From: DTCV01 sp964641155
GTDB taxonomy: Archaea; Thermoproteota; Thermoprotei_A; Sulfolobales; NBVN01
DNA: 64,000 bases
Reading direction: 5' to 3'
Assembly: GCA_964641155.1 (NCBI GenBank)
Contig: CAZXJO010000003.1
Location: 62,001-126,000 of the forward strand
Part shown: positions 9,934-18,891 of the stretch, piece after piece
Layout: each line of letters opens with the position of its first letter
Numbering within the stretch: position 1 is the first letter of the stretch
Program-made: the position numbers and the translations under genes
Notes under the pieces: generated by a model
What the model was told of the DNA's origin: nothing
The model's input: the letters and a program-made list of their open reading frames with translations, nothing else
Databases searched by the model: none

Positions 9934-10053
9934 ATGAGAAATATTAAGGCAGTAATCGAAACGTTGAAGACCTTGAGGAAGTTCTATGACAGGTTAGGGT
10001 GGGAGGAAGAGGCCCTGAAAGTCGATGACATTGCTTATGACACACTGAAATGA
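9934..10053 (+). CDS. possible 39-residue small protein
   Basis: ATG to TGA, 39 codons, encoding a short helix-rich, charged peptide beginning MRNIKAVIETLKTLRKFYDR. A TATA-like CTTAAATATT lies about 35-40 bases upstream, which suits a short-leader archaeal transcript, and the space to the next gene is otherwise empty. It is divergent from hypA and convergent with the metallo-hydrolase. I do not recognise a family; chance cannot be excluded at this length. Confidence 0.4.
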   Translation: MRNIKAVIETLKTLRKFYDRLGWEEEALKVDDIAYDTLK

Positions 10054-10098
10054 TCTCTTAATAAGTAATCCAAAATTTTCCACTTAAATAGCCCGCAT

Positions 10099-11028
10099 TT
10101 AAATCGTCACTATCTTCCCGGACTCAACTAAATCCTTGACACTTAAATACATACCCAGTACGGCTCTATAACTAGCCCCTTTAAACATCCCATACCTCTC
10201 TCTATGGGTAAATATGTAGCGCAATTCTAAATCCCTCTTCAGTAACTCCCTATATATGTCCTCAGGGTCATTACGGCCTTCCCTTACTAAGTTAGCGACG
10301 ATCGATGCCCAAGCAATCGCCTTATCCTTGACCCTCTGGATGAATATTTCAGGATCTTCCCTTACGTAACCGAAATGAGCTACCGAGACCACGTCATACT
10401 TGAACTGTGAGAGCTTATCGATACTTTTAACGTATTCCACAAAGTCAAATGGCGGGACGGTGACGGGGTAAACCCTACCATTGAATAGATTGCCTAAGGA
10501 GTCACCAGCTATTAACATGTTACCGGGCTCGACTATATATGAGATGTGATGGGGTGCGTGACCGGGGGTGTGCACAGCCTTCAGCCTTACGTCCCCCAGA
10601 TCTAGGAGGGAGTAATCCTCCAAGCCCACAATTTTGTTAGGGTCCAAAGGCTTCGGGGGCCCGAAGAATGTAGCCATATCTCCCAGAACTTCTTTCGAAG
10701 CTTCCCATAACCTGCTGGGGTCCACTAAGTGCTTAACCCCTCTAGGATGTACGTACACCTTAGCATCACCTAATAACTCGGCTAACCTCCCAAGGCCTCC
10801 GCCGTGATCTAGATGGATGTGTGTTGCCGCGACATACTTGATGTTAACGTCGCTGAACTCGGTATTGATGATCTCCATCAAATTCTTTATGTTGACGTCC
10901 GGGCCTGGGTCTACTAAGGCTGCCCCTTCGCTACCAATTATTAAGTACGTTGAAAGCCAATTACTCGTATCAAGCAACTCAGTACTTAATATGTATACGT
11001 TATCGCTAACCTTCGTCACACTGCCCAA
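10099..11028 (-). CDS. metallo-beta-lactamase fold hydrolase
   Basis: 309 residues. Metal-binding motif THIHLDHGGG (residues about 71-80), then PGHAPHH and AGDSLG, as in glyoxalase II-like members. A C-terminal helical region of about 100 residues follows (residues 205-309). The start is TTG at 11028 with GGGGGTGG just upstream. The gene ends close to cysS (32-base gap), which is read first on the same strand, so the two are probably co-transcribed. Substrate unknown; thioesterase or lactonase activity are possibilities. Confidence 0.8.
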   Translation of the reverse strand: MGSVTKVSDNVYILSTELLDTSNWLSTYLIIGSEGAALVDPGPDVNIKNLMEIINTEFSDVNIKYVAATHIHLDHGGGLGRLAELLGDAKVYVHPRGVKHLVDPSRLWEASKEVLGDMATFFGPPKPLDPNKIVGLEDYSLLDLGDVRLKAVHTPGHAPHHISYIVEPGNMLIAGDSLGNLFNGRVYPVTVPPFDFVEYVKSIDKLSQFKYDVVSVAHFGYVREDPEIFIQRVKDKAIAWASIVANLVREGRNDPEDIYRELLKRDLELRYIFTHRERYGMFKGASYRAVLGMYLSVKDLVESGKIVTI

Positions 11029-11060
11029 TATGCCACCCCCTGTGACTTACAGCCGGACCG

Positions 11061-12482
11061 TTATATCTCTATAACCCACTTACTCTTGTCCTTGTAGTCC
11101 ATGAGTTTAATGCCCAACTTCATCAACTCATTCCTAATCCAGTCCGACATCTCATAATCCCTCAACTCCCTATGCTTCTGCCTCACATTAACTAGGAGTT
11201 CCACCAGCTTATTCACTAGGTCGTCGCGGACTCCTTGATAGATGTATGGGTCTAACACACCTAAAACTTCATTAAATTCCTTAAGTAGCAAATAGGCCTT
11301 AAGCACCGATGCGTAATTAGGCTTAGGCTCCAGGTCTCTGAAAATTATAGAGGTTAGCTCGTAGACCTTAGAAAGGGCCTTGGGAGTGTTTAAGTCATCG
11401 TCCATTGCGTTGTAGAACTCCTCCCTAATAACACTTAAGTTCCTTAAAACCTTCATCTCCTCATCACTTAAGTACGGTGTCGGCTCCACTTCCAGTAACA
11501 GCTTTTTAAGAGTGTTAACAGAGTTAACTAACCTGCTATACATCTTATTAGCTGCATCTAAACCTTCATCCGAATACTCCAACGGCGTCCTATAATGCGC
11601 TGATAATATCCACATCCTCAGTACCTCCGGCTTGAGGCTCTTCACTACGTCTTTGAAGAGTACTACGTTGCCTAGGGATTTGCTCATCTTCTCCTTCCTT
11701 ATTGTTAGGTAGCCGACATGGAACCAGTAACGTACCCAGGGACTGTTGCCAAACCTGGCCTCACTCTGAGCCCTCTCATTCTCATGGTGGGGGAATATCA
11801 GGTCTTGACCTCCCCCATGCACATCTATCTGCCTCCCTAAGTATTTAGAGCTCATGACCGAGCACTCTATGTGCCACCCGGGCCTGCCTTTACCCCACGG
11901 GGAGTCCCAGTAAGGTTCGTTAGGTTTCGCAGCCTTCCACAAAGCGAAGTCGTACGGCTTCTTCTTCTCACTAAGGAACTCTTCTTCCTGATTCCATTCC
12001 TTCTTATCCAGTTTGCCGGATAGTTCGCCGTAGTAGGGGTAGCTATCAACACTAAAGTACACGCTCCCTGAAGGAGCTACGTAGGCATATCCCTTATCTA
12101 TGAGGTCGCCTATGAAGTCTATGATTTCGTTAATGTGGGCTGTTACGCGAGGATGTATGTGTACGTTAATGTTTAACTTTCTAAGCATGTCGAAGTAGTC
12201 TTCGACGTACCTCTTCGTCACCGCATCCCAGCTAGTACCCTCCTCGTTTGCTTTCTTGATTATCTTGTCGTCTATGTCAGTTATGTTTTGCACGAATAAC
12301 ACGTCGTAGCCTTTAACCGTTAGATACCTCTTGAGTAGGTCTGCCGCAACGTAAGCCCTAGCATGTCCGACATGCATGTAGTCATAAACCGTCGGACCAC
12401 AGAAGTACATTTTTACCTGGGGAGGGTCCGCAGGCTTGAATTCCTCAACCCCCTTACTCAACGTGTTATACAACCTCAACAC
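11061..12482 (-). CDS. cysS: cysteinyl-tRNA synthetase
   Basis: Charges tRNA-Cys. 473 residues, normal length. The class I motifs are HVGHARAY (HIGH-like, near residue 37) and KMSKSLGN (near 265), with the zinc ligands CGPTVYD, ECSVMSS and the HENERAQSEA segment. The probable start is GTG (or the adjacent TTG) at 12482. It stands upstream of a metallo-hydrolase gene and is separated by 50 bases from the preceding nucleotide-binding protein gene. Confidence 0.95.
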   Translation of the reverse strand: MLRLYNTLSKGVEEFKPADPPQVKMYFCGPTVYDYMHVGHARAYVAADLLKRYLTVKGYDVLFVQNITDIDDKIIKKANEEGTSWDAVTKRYVEDYFDMLRKLNINVHIHPRVTAHINEIIDFIGDLIDKGYAYVAPSGSVYFSVDSYPYYGELSGKLDKKEWNQEEEFLSEKKKPYDFALWKAAKPNEPYWDSPWGKGRPGWHIECSVMSSKYLGRQIDVHGGGQDLIFPHHENERAQSEARFGNSPWVRYWFHVGYLTIRKEKMSKSLGNVVLFKDVVKSLKPEVLRMWILSAHYRTPLEYSDEGLDAANKMYSRLVNSVNTLKKLLLEVEPTPYLSDEEMKVLRNLSVIREEFYNAMDDDLNTPKALSKVYELTSIIFRDLEPKPNYASVLKAYLLLKEFNEVLGVLDPYIYQGVRDDLVNKLVELLVNVRQKHRELRDYEMSDWIRNELMKLGIKLMDYKDKSKWVIEI

Positions 12483-12532
12483 AAATTGGGACCACCACAG
12501 ACCTCAATCTAATATAGAGCTTAAAAACCTAG

Positions 12533-13060
12533 CTAGGGGGCACATCCGCTTAATTCCTTGCACACCTCATTAACTAACTCAGCAACGCTTTCAACATACA
12601 CAATCCTTGAGGTCCTCCTATTATCTATGTATGGAGCCAGTAACTTAACCTTATCCGTCGGAAGGCCCCTCCCACCCAAAACGTAAACCGACTTACCTTC
12701 ATCGTAAGCAGTCACTATCTCCTGGAAAGTACCTCCAGCACCGCCCAGAGCGACCAAGACATCACTTGTACGAACCAGTATCACGCTCCTCAACCTGAAT
12801 GAAGTACCACTCTTAATAACAAACGCGTTTTCCGGGTATTCAATGCTTTCCAACTCTATCGGTGGGACGATTATAACGTGTAGACCTGACTTCAGGGCCT
12901 GATCAACTAAGACCTTCATCAGCCCCCAATAGCCACCAGTAACTAACGCTATCTTATGAGTCCCGCCACACCTGACCAACCCGTTGACGAACTCCTTAGC
13001 GTCCTCGGCAAGGGCGGTAGGTGGCTCACCACTGTACGCCGCCACACCCACATACTTCAT
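12533..13060 (-). CDS. Rossmann-fold nucleotide-binding protein (TIGR00725/LOG-like)
   Basis: 175 residues. The fold is recognised from VGVAAYSGEPP at the N-terminus, ALVTGGYWGLM, and LGGAGGTFQEI near residue 105, which corresponds to the PGGxGTxxE signature of LOG-like (lysine decarboxylase-like) proteins. Members bind nucleotides; some cleave cytokinin-type nucleotides, but the archaeal TIGR00725 group has no settled function. ATG start. On the same strand as cysS. Confidence 0.75.
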   Translation of the reverse strand: MKYVGVAAYSGEPPTALAEDAKEFVNGLVRCGGTHKIALVTGGYWGLMKVLVDQALKSGLHVIIVPPIELESIEYPENAFVIKSGTSFRLRSVILVRTSDVLVALGGAGGTFQEIVTAYDEGKSVYVLGGRGLPTDKVKLLAPYIDNRRTSRIVYVESVAELVNEVCKELSGCAP

Positions 13061-13147
13061 TCAAGAATACCTCAGGCCTCAATTTAATCTCAAGAATAAA
13101 AACTTTACCAGCGTAGCGTTGAAGAAACAACTGATTTAGTACGCGCT

Positions 13148-13207
13148 GGGATCAGTTGAGGATGACTTCATCATTGAGTCATAATCGGCTCTTCCTCATC
13201 ACTCAAT
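13148..13207 (-). ncRNA. C/D-box guide sRNA (predicted)
   Basis: On the minus strand, in order: box C GTGATGA (13196-13202), 13-base guide GGAAGAGCCGATT (13183-13195), a D'-like ATGA (13179-13182), 4-base spacer, box C' ATGATGA (13168-13174), exactly 12 bases of guide AGTCATCCTCAA (13156-13167), and box D CTGA (13152-13155). The spacing fits archaeal double-guide C/D sRNAs. A TATA element TATATTAAC lies about 27 bases before the expected 5' end. The first guide is complementary over 11 bases to UCGGCUCUUCC, which I recall from archaeal/eukaryotic large rRNA next to the peptidyl-transferase loop. The weak point is the non-canonical D' box. Confidence 0.72.
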
Positions 13208-13219
13208 AAGTGACTTATT
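13205..13219. promoter_or_regulatory. perfect 7+1+7 palindrome
   Basis: AATAAGT-G-ACTTATT, a perfect 7-base inverted repeat around one base. It lies between the sRNA TATA element and box C, overlapping the expected sRNA 5' end, and also upstream of tyrS on the other strand. It could be an operator or the base of a short stem at the sRNA end. Confidence 0.4.
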
Positions 13220-13225
13220 CCATGG

Positions 13226-13234
13226 TTAATATAC
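13226..13234 (-). promoter_or_regulatory. TATA element of the C/D sRNA
   Basis: Minus-strand TATATTAAC located 24-32 bases before box C, the spacing expected for an archaeal TATA box that starts transcription a few bases before the sRNA. The same AT-rich block may serve tyrS on the plus strand. Confidence 0.45.
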
Positions 13235-13288
13235 GCTAATGGTTAGGGACGCTATACATAATAAACCTCACAGTCAGTTATATGTGGT

Positions 13289-14374
13289 GTGGCTTCCGTG
13301 GATGTTGACACAAAGATTGAGATCGTCCTTAGGAATGCCGTTGAAGTGATCACGTTAGAGGAGCTTAAGAGTAAGTTTGAAGCAGGCTGCAAGCTTAAAG
13401 GGTACTTAGGTTTTGAACCCAGTGGTTTATTCCACATTGGTTGGCTGATATGGGCCTTGAAGTATAGGGATTTGATGAACGTTGGTGTTGAGATGTACTT
13501 ACTTGAAGCCACATGGCATGCATGGATTAACGATAAGTTAGGTGGGGATATGGAGTTAATCAGGGCTGCCGCCAACCACGTGTTATCGGTTCTGAAGTAC
13601 GTTGGCATTGACGTCTCCAGGGTTAGGGTGGTAGATGCTGAGGACCTAGTTAGTGATAAAGATTACTGGAACATCCTAATAAGGGTTGCTAAGTCAGCCT
13701 CCCTAGCGAGGGTGAGGAGAGCACTAACCATTATGGGTAGGAAGAGCGAAGAAGGTGAGACGGACTTCTCCAAACTAATTTACCCGCTAATGCAGGTATC
13801 CGATATCTTCTACTTAGATTTAGATATCGCGCTAGGGGGTTTAGACCAGCGGAAAGCACATATGTTGGCCAGAGATGTTGCTGAGAAATTGGGCTTCAAA
13901 AAACCTATAGCGGTCCACACCCCCCTACTCACATCCCTCCAAGGTGTTAGCAGAATGGATGTAAAGGGTGAATTAGATGATGCGTTATCGGACGCTAAAA
14001 TGAGTAAGTCACGCCCGGAGTCCGCTATCTTCATCACAGACCCTGATGAGGTTGTTAAAAGTAAGGTCATGAATGCCTACTGCCCCCCGCGCCAGGTAGA
14101 ATTCAACCCGGTGTTGGAGATCGCTAAGTACTTAATATTTTACGAAGAGCCTAGGGAATTCGTAATAGAAAGACCTGCCAGGTACGGCGGTCCTATCAGT
14201 GTTACCACGTTCGGGGAGCTTGAAAAACTCTACATGTCGGGTTCCCTACACCCCCTCGACCTGAAGTCGGCTGTAGCTAAGTACTTAATCGATCTCATCA
14301 AACCCATCCGCCATAACGTCCTTAAAGAATCTGAAGACGTCGTGAATAAGATTGCCCCGTACATCAGCCGTTAA
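13289..14374 (+). CDS. tyrS: tyrosyl-tRNA synthetase
   Basis: Charges tRNA-Tyr; 361 residues, the compact archaeal/eukaryotic type without the bacterial S4 tail. Motifs: GYLGFEPSGLFHIGWL (HIGH-like), the tyrosine pocket PLMQVSDIFYLDLDIALGG, and KMSKS near residue 235. The start is GTG at 13289; an overlapping out-of-frame ATG at 13282 is not used. It converges with the methyltransferase gene, leaving only 4 bases between stop codons. Confidence 0.94.
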   Translation: MASVDVDTKIEIVLRNAVEVITLEELKSKFEAGCKLKGYLGFEPSGLFHIGWLIWALKYRDLMNVGVEMYLLEATWHAWINDKLGGDMELIRAAANHVLSVLKYVGIDVSRVRVVDAEDLVSDKDYWNILIRVAKSASLARVRRALTIMGRKSEEGETDFSKLIYPLMQVSDIFYLDLDIALGGLDQRKAHMLARDVAEKLGFKKPIAVHTPLLTSLQGVSRMDVKGELDDALSDAKMSKSRPESAIFITDPDEVVKSKVMNAYCPPRQVEFNPVLEIAKYLIFYEEPREFVIERPARYGGPISVTTFGELEKLYMSGSLHPLDLKSAVAKYLIDLIKPIRHNVLKESEDVVNKIAPYISR

Positions 14375-14378
14375 TCGG

Positions 14379-14924
14379 TTAAATATTTAAGTCGTAGATA
14401 TCTGAAACGCCCTTGATGTAGAGATATAAAGTAGCCTCCCTATAACCGAGGGATACCCTAACTACGTGTACCGGCCTCCAGCCAGGAATCTCGAAATCCA
14501 GAGTGATTATCCGTGTGCCAATCCTGGCCTCCCTACTTAACTTAGGTCTCAGCATCTTATTAACGGATGTTAGCAAGTACATGTAGATTACTGTGGCATC
14601 AGTCAGTGAGACATTGAAGAAATCTTCATTTATGAAGGACACCTTATCAATGACTCCTAACTTCCTAGCCCTCTCCTCAGCCCTCGATATCAATTCCTTG
14701 TTTAACTCAACGCAAACGCCTTTAGCACCGCGTAAGGCAGCTTCGATCACTACCCTACCGTCACCGCAACCCAAGTCATAGAGAACATCGCCAGAACCCA
14801 CCTTAGCTAGGTTCATTATATATGGGAGGAGTTCGTCCCTAGTGGGGACCCACGGGGCTAGTGAACCGCGCTCATTCGACGTTTGGATGAACATGCCGAG
14901 GCTCTCTAACTCCTCCCCAAACAC
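14379..14924 (-). CDS. aKMT-type protein lysine methyltransferase
   Basis: 181 residues. Class I SAM methyltransferase with motif I VLYDLGCGDGRVVIEAA and the acidic post-II residue in CVELNKELISRA. The N-terminal APWVPT and the later FEIPGW and YMYLLTSVNKMLRPKL resemble the crenarchaeal broad-specificity enzyme aKMT4 of Sulfolobus (Dot1-like), which methylates lysines of chromatin proteins such as Cren7. The GTG start has GGGGGT 7-8 bases upstream, and a TTATAAG element lies near 14960. Sequence similarity is recalled, not computed. Confidence 0.78.
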   Translation of the reverse strand: MFGEELESLGMFIQTSNERGSLAPWVPTRDELLPYIMNLAKVGSGDVLYDLGCGDGRVVIEAALRGAKGVCVELNKELISRAEERARKLGVIDKVSFINEDFFNVSLTDATVIYMYLLTSVNKMLRPKLSREARIGTRIITLDFEIPGWRPVHVVRVSLGYREATLYLYIKGVSDIYDLNI

Positions 14925-15056
14925 CTTATACCCCCATGATTAAAGAATACAGGATGAGTACTTATAAATAATTATAGAGACCCCACCATCATAACACCGC
15001 TAAGGCTTAAGGACGTCATCCCAGCCCAATACCACTCCCTAAATCAATCAACCTTA

Positions 15057-16499
15057 TCAAGCCCTACCACACGACCTTGCCGTACCTAACCCCCCTCTCA
15101 AACTAAAGGCTTTAATACCCTTAGACCTTAGGGTTAGGGCCCAAACACTACTTACCTGACCGTTGTTACAGTACGTAACCACAGGCCTGTCTTTGGGAAG
15201 TGATGAAACATCCAGGTCGTAGATGCTGATAGCATTCGGATAGTGCCATGTCTCGAAATCTTTCTTATCCCTCACATCAATCACCAAGGCATCTTCAGGT
15301 ATAACATCCAACTCTAGCGTGAGGTCCCCCAAAGCCTCGTAAACATCCATATCAATCAGGTTGTAAACCTTAGCTGAATCCACCAACTTATCTACGACGT
15401 CTTCACCTACTTTTAACGACTCATTAATCAGCACACTTAAATCCGAACGCGTTGTAACCGGCCCGGAAGCTATGGCGCATAATTCGAGGACCTTAGACGA
15501 CTCATCATAAGTGTTTAACCTCCTAGACAGCTCAATTATCTCATCTTTATCCATAGCAATTAGCGGCCTTAAAATAGGTAACCTATTGGCCGATGCTATG
15601 CTTTCCTCCAAAGTTTTTAAGTTCTTAAGGGTCTGTGACGATGCTTGCCCTACCGACTCGCCAGTTCCTATGGCGTCGTAGCCGTATTTCGCCGCCAACC
15701 TTAGAGCGATTAAATACATATACCTCCTCAAAACGACTTGGCTATAATCCCTCCTAACACTCTTCAATATGTAAGTAAGGAGAGTGCTTAAGTCCACAAG
15801 GTATATCTTAGGTTGATGACCGTAGAACCGTGCACCTATTTTCTTAATCGCGCGGAGGGCCTTAACCAAATTATCGAAACTTCCCATAACGTAGTGGAGG
15901 AAATCAACCTCAATACCTCTCTTGGCCAGTAGCCAGGAAGCAACAATTGAGTCGTGACCGCCTGAGACCAACATCAATACCCTACCTTCAACACCTATTG
16001 GAAGTCCGTTAACCCCGGGAACACATTCGTGGAATAGGTATAACTCGTTATCCCTGACCTCGATGACTACCTCGACGTCGGGGTTCTCCAGGTCAACACC
16101 GGCTGAGTACTTCCTTAACGCATCACCTACCTCCCTCGCGATGTCGATGGATGTGAAATCGTGTCTACCTACCCTCCTCGCCCTGACAGCAAACTTTTTA
16201 CCCGAAACTATTTCCTTGAACGAGCTTTCACAGTAATCCCTAATGTCCTTCAGATCCCTGAACATGTACTTGGAGGTCCTACAAACTTTATGAACCCCGA
16301 AAACCTCCTTGATAACTTCCTCAGCACCTTCATCGCATTCTGCGTAGATGATGCCTCCGGAAACGGTGATTTCGTGGCACTTGAACCCGTTCCTAGTTAG
16401 TGCGTCTCTGATGTTGTTAACTAATCTGCTCTCGAACCTCGGCCTGGTCCTGTGGGACTTCAGCGGTATTTCCCCGCTCACCTTTACCACATACAGCAT
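15057..16499 (-). CDS. thiI: ThiI-like tRNA 4-thiouridine synthase with rhodanese domain
   Basis: 480 residues: N-terminal ferredoxin-like/THUMP region (1-165), PP-loop adenylating domain with LVSGGHDSIVASWLL (residue about 182), the ThiI signature TGESVGQASSQTLKNL, and a C-terminal rhodanese domain (from about 395) with ALVIDVRDKKDFE and a candidate persulfide cysteine in TYCNNGQVSS. The enzyme activates uridine 8 of tRNA and transfers sulfur from a persulfide; it can also supply sulfur for thiamine. A second conserved cysteine is in ELCAIASGP. Most archaeal ThiI proteins lack the rhodanese domain, so the fusion is notable. Confidence 0.88.
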   Translation of the reverse strand: MLYVVKVSGEIPLKSHRTRPRFESRLVNNIRDALTRNGFKCHEITVSGGIIYAECDEGAEEVIKEVFGVHKVCRTSKYMFRDLKDIRDYCESSFKEIVSGKKFAVRARRVGRHDFTSIDIAREVGDALRKYSAGVDLENPDVEVVIEVRDNELYLFHECVPGVNGLPIGVEGRVLMLVSGGHDSIVASWLLAKRGIEVDFLHYVMGSFDNLVKALRAIKKIGARFYGHQPKIYLVDLSTLLTYILKSVRRDYSQVVLRRYMYLIALRLAAKYGYDAIGTGESVGQASSQTLKNLKTLEESIASANRLPILRPLIAMDKDEIIELSRRLNTYDESSKVLELCAIASGPVTTRSDLSVLINESLKVGEDVVDKLVDSAKVYNLIDMDVYEALGDLTLELDVIPEDALVIDVRDKKDFETWHYPNAISIYDLDVSSLPKDRPVVTYCNNGQVSSVWALTLRSKGIKAFSLRGGLGTARSCGRA

Positions 16500-16572
16500 C
16501 GCAGGATCATGTTATTTGCACTAAAACAATTATTTAGGTGTTATTTAAAGGGGTTGAGCAGGGATTAAAGCC

Positions 16573-18609
16573 TCAGTGAAGTAAGAGTCCAAGTACGTTG
16601 TAATTGACTATGTACACTATGAGCACTAATGAGACAACGCTCATCAGCTTTATCAATATGTTTATTGAAGGACCTGAGGCGTCCTTAAGTGGGTCACCGA
16701 CAGTGTCGCCGATGACTGCGGCCTTATGAGCTTCACTTCCTTTACCTCCGTACTTCCCTTCCTCGATGTGTTTTTTGGCGTTATCCCACGTGTTACCTAC
16801 GTTGCCTTGGAACAGTCCCAGCAACAATCCAGTAACTATTGATGAGAAGAGCATCCCACCTAAGGCGTAAGGTCCTAAGACGAAGCCTACTACTATGGGC
16901 GATATTATAGCAACCGCCCCGGGAAGTAAGAGCTTCTTAATAGCCGCTGAGGTAACTATAGCCACTACCCTGCCATAGTCTGGCTTTTCTTTATACTCCA
17001 TAATGCCAGGTTTTTCCTTAAACTGCCTCCTGATCTCATCTATGAGTACGAACGCCGTATCGCTTACCGCCATAACCACTAAAGCTACGAATAATGCAGG
17101 AAGAGATACCCCTATGAAGGCACCTGAGAGCACCGCAGGGTCTATCAACGAGAGGTTAATTTTAATCTCACCTATAGATAACCCCAATCTACTTGAGTAA
17201 GCTGCTAGGAAGGCAAGCGCTGTGAGTGCTGCCGACCCTATCGCAAACCCCTTAGAGATCGACTTCATGGTGTTCCCGGCAGAGTCCAGCTTGTCAGTAA
17301 TTGCTCTGACCTCCTTACCAAGGCCTGCTTGTTCCGCAATTCCTGCGGCATTATCTGTGATGGGTCCGTAAGCATCTGCTGAGACCACAATCCCTGTCAG
17401 CGATAGCATACCCACAGCCGCTAACGCAACTCCGTATACACCGTACCAGAACCCACCGTATGTGTAGAGAAGGTAGAAAGAAGCAAGTTCTGCGATGGCT
17501 ACCCCTACCGACGGTATAGCAACGCTTAGAAATCCGTATGAAAATCCGCTAAGTATCGTTAGCGCAGGACCCATCTGCGACATCATCGCGACTTTAGCAA
17601 CAGGTGGCTTATCCTTGTTGGTAAAGTAGTCTGAAGTTAAACCTATTATAACCCCAGCTACTAAGCCTATAATTATCACTGTCCAAACCCTAATACCTGC
17701 GTCTAAGCCCAGCATGTATGATGTAATCGGGTATGAGACGATGGCTATGATCACAGCCCCTATTATGGTGGCCAGGGTTAGAGGTCTTGAAGGGTCTCCC
17801 CCTTCCTTAACTCTAACGATGAAGGTAACTAAAATCGACGCTATTATACCGGCCGATGATATTATCAGGGGGCATAGAGTCCATGATAACGTGTTGCTTA
17901 CCGCCAAAGTGGTGGCCGCTATAACCATGGTTGAAATTATAGCTCCCACGTAAGACTCAAATAAGTCCGCACCCATACCGGCAACGTCTCCAACGTTATC
18001 ACCCACGTTATCCGCTATGACTCCGGGGTTCCTAGGGTCGTCCTCCGGTATACCCTTCTCAACCTTACCGACTAGGTCAGCGCCTATATCAGCCGCCTTG
18101 GTGTAAATGCCTCCACCAACCCTAGCGAATAGAGCAACAGTGCTTGCTCCAAAGCTGTAACCTATTATATCGTTCACTACATCAAGTCCCCCACCATAGG
18201 TAATGTATTGAAGCGCTATCATCAAGGTACCAACACCGACTACGGTTGTCCCCATTACGGAACCGCCCTGGAACGCCACACTGAGCGCTCGACCCAGTCC
18301 GTATGACTTAGCCACATACGTCGTCCTCACGTTGGCATTAACCGCCACGTACATACCCACGAAGCCGGCTATGGTGGATGAAAGTGCCCCCAAGATGTAG
18401 GAGACGGCCATCCTGTAAGATATTAAAGCAATCGCCACAGCTATCAAGACCGCTATGACCATTATGACACCGTACTGCCTTTTAAGATATGCTACAGCTC
18501 CCTCCTTGATGTACTCAGATATCTCGACCATCCTACCCTCTCCGGGCGGTGTTTTAAAGATCCTGTACATTATGGCTATCAAACCTGCGACCACTGCCAC
18601 CTCAATCAT
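16573..18609 (-). CDS. hppA: membrane-bound proton-translocating pyrophosphatase
   Basis: 678 residues, about 15-16 membrane segments. Hydrolyses pyrophosphate and pumps protons out of the cytoplasm. Signature NVGDNVGDVAGMGADLFESY and GDTVGDPLKDASGPS hold the acidic metal/pyrophosphate ligands. At the site that separates cation types the sequence is GNTMKSISKGFA, with lysine rather than alanine, which in this family predicts a potassium-independent proton pump. ATG start with GGTGAGC upstream; TATA CTATAAAAT near 18664-18672. Transcribed alone. Confidence 0.93.
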   Translation of the reverse strand: MIEVAVVAGLIAIMYRIFKTPPGEGRMVEISEYIKEGAVAYLKRQYGVIMVIAVLIAVAIALISYRMAVSYILGALSSTIAGFVGMYVAVNANVRTTYVAKSYGLGRALSVAFQGGSVMGTTVVGVGTLMIALQYITYGGGLDVVNDIIGYSFGASTVALFARVGGGIYTKAADIGADLVGKVEKGIPEDDPRNPGVIADNVGDNVGDVAGMGADLFESYVGAIISTMVIAATTLAVSNTLSWTLCPLIISSAGIIASILVTFIVRVKEGGDPSRPLTLATIIGAVIIAIVSYPITSYMLGLDAGIRVWTVIIIGLVAGVIIGLTSDYFTNKDKPPVAKVAMMSQMGPALTILSGFSYGFLSVAIPSVGVAIAELASFYLLYTYGGFWYGVYGVALAAVGMLSLTGIVVSADAYGPITDNAAGIAEQAGLGKEVRAITDKLDSAGNTMKSISKGFAIGSAALTALAFLAAYSSRLGLSIGEIKINLSLIDPAVLSGAFIGVSLPALFVALVVMAVSDTAFVLIDEIRRQFKEKPGIMEYKEKPDYGRVVAIVTSAAIKKLLLPGAVAIISPIVVGFVLGPYALGGMLFSSIVTGLLLGLFQGNVGNTWDNAKKHIEEGKYGGKGSEAHKAAVIGDTVGDPLKDASGPSINILIKLMSVVSLVLIVYIVNYNVLGLLLH

Positions 18610-18663
18610 TACCCGCTCACCAACTTACCCGTTAAAGCGACCTTAAAAAGTCTAACATTACAA

Positions 18664-18672
18664 ATTTTATAG
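18664..18672 (-). promoter_or_regulatory. TATA element of hppA
   Basis: Minus-strand CTATAAAAT about 55-63 bases before the hppA ATG, giving a leader of roughly 30 bases that contains the GGTGAGC ribosome site. Confidence 0.45.
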
Positions 18673-18891
18673 ACTAACCATTTATTTTTATAATATGTGA
18701 TAGATAATGAGGATCAATAACAGTGGTTAGGTTACAAATTAAGATAAATTAGGACTTAATCGAGTCTGTGGCTGTGCGTCTTATAGCCTTCTTAAAGCTT
18801 AGCGTAGGTCCCCACTCTCAAACACTTTGGTCAGATCATACGAACCCTTTGCCGTCCGTCATAGTTACCTTCACACAATCACCGGTAAGCA

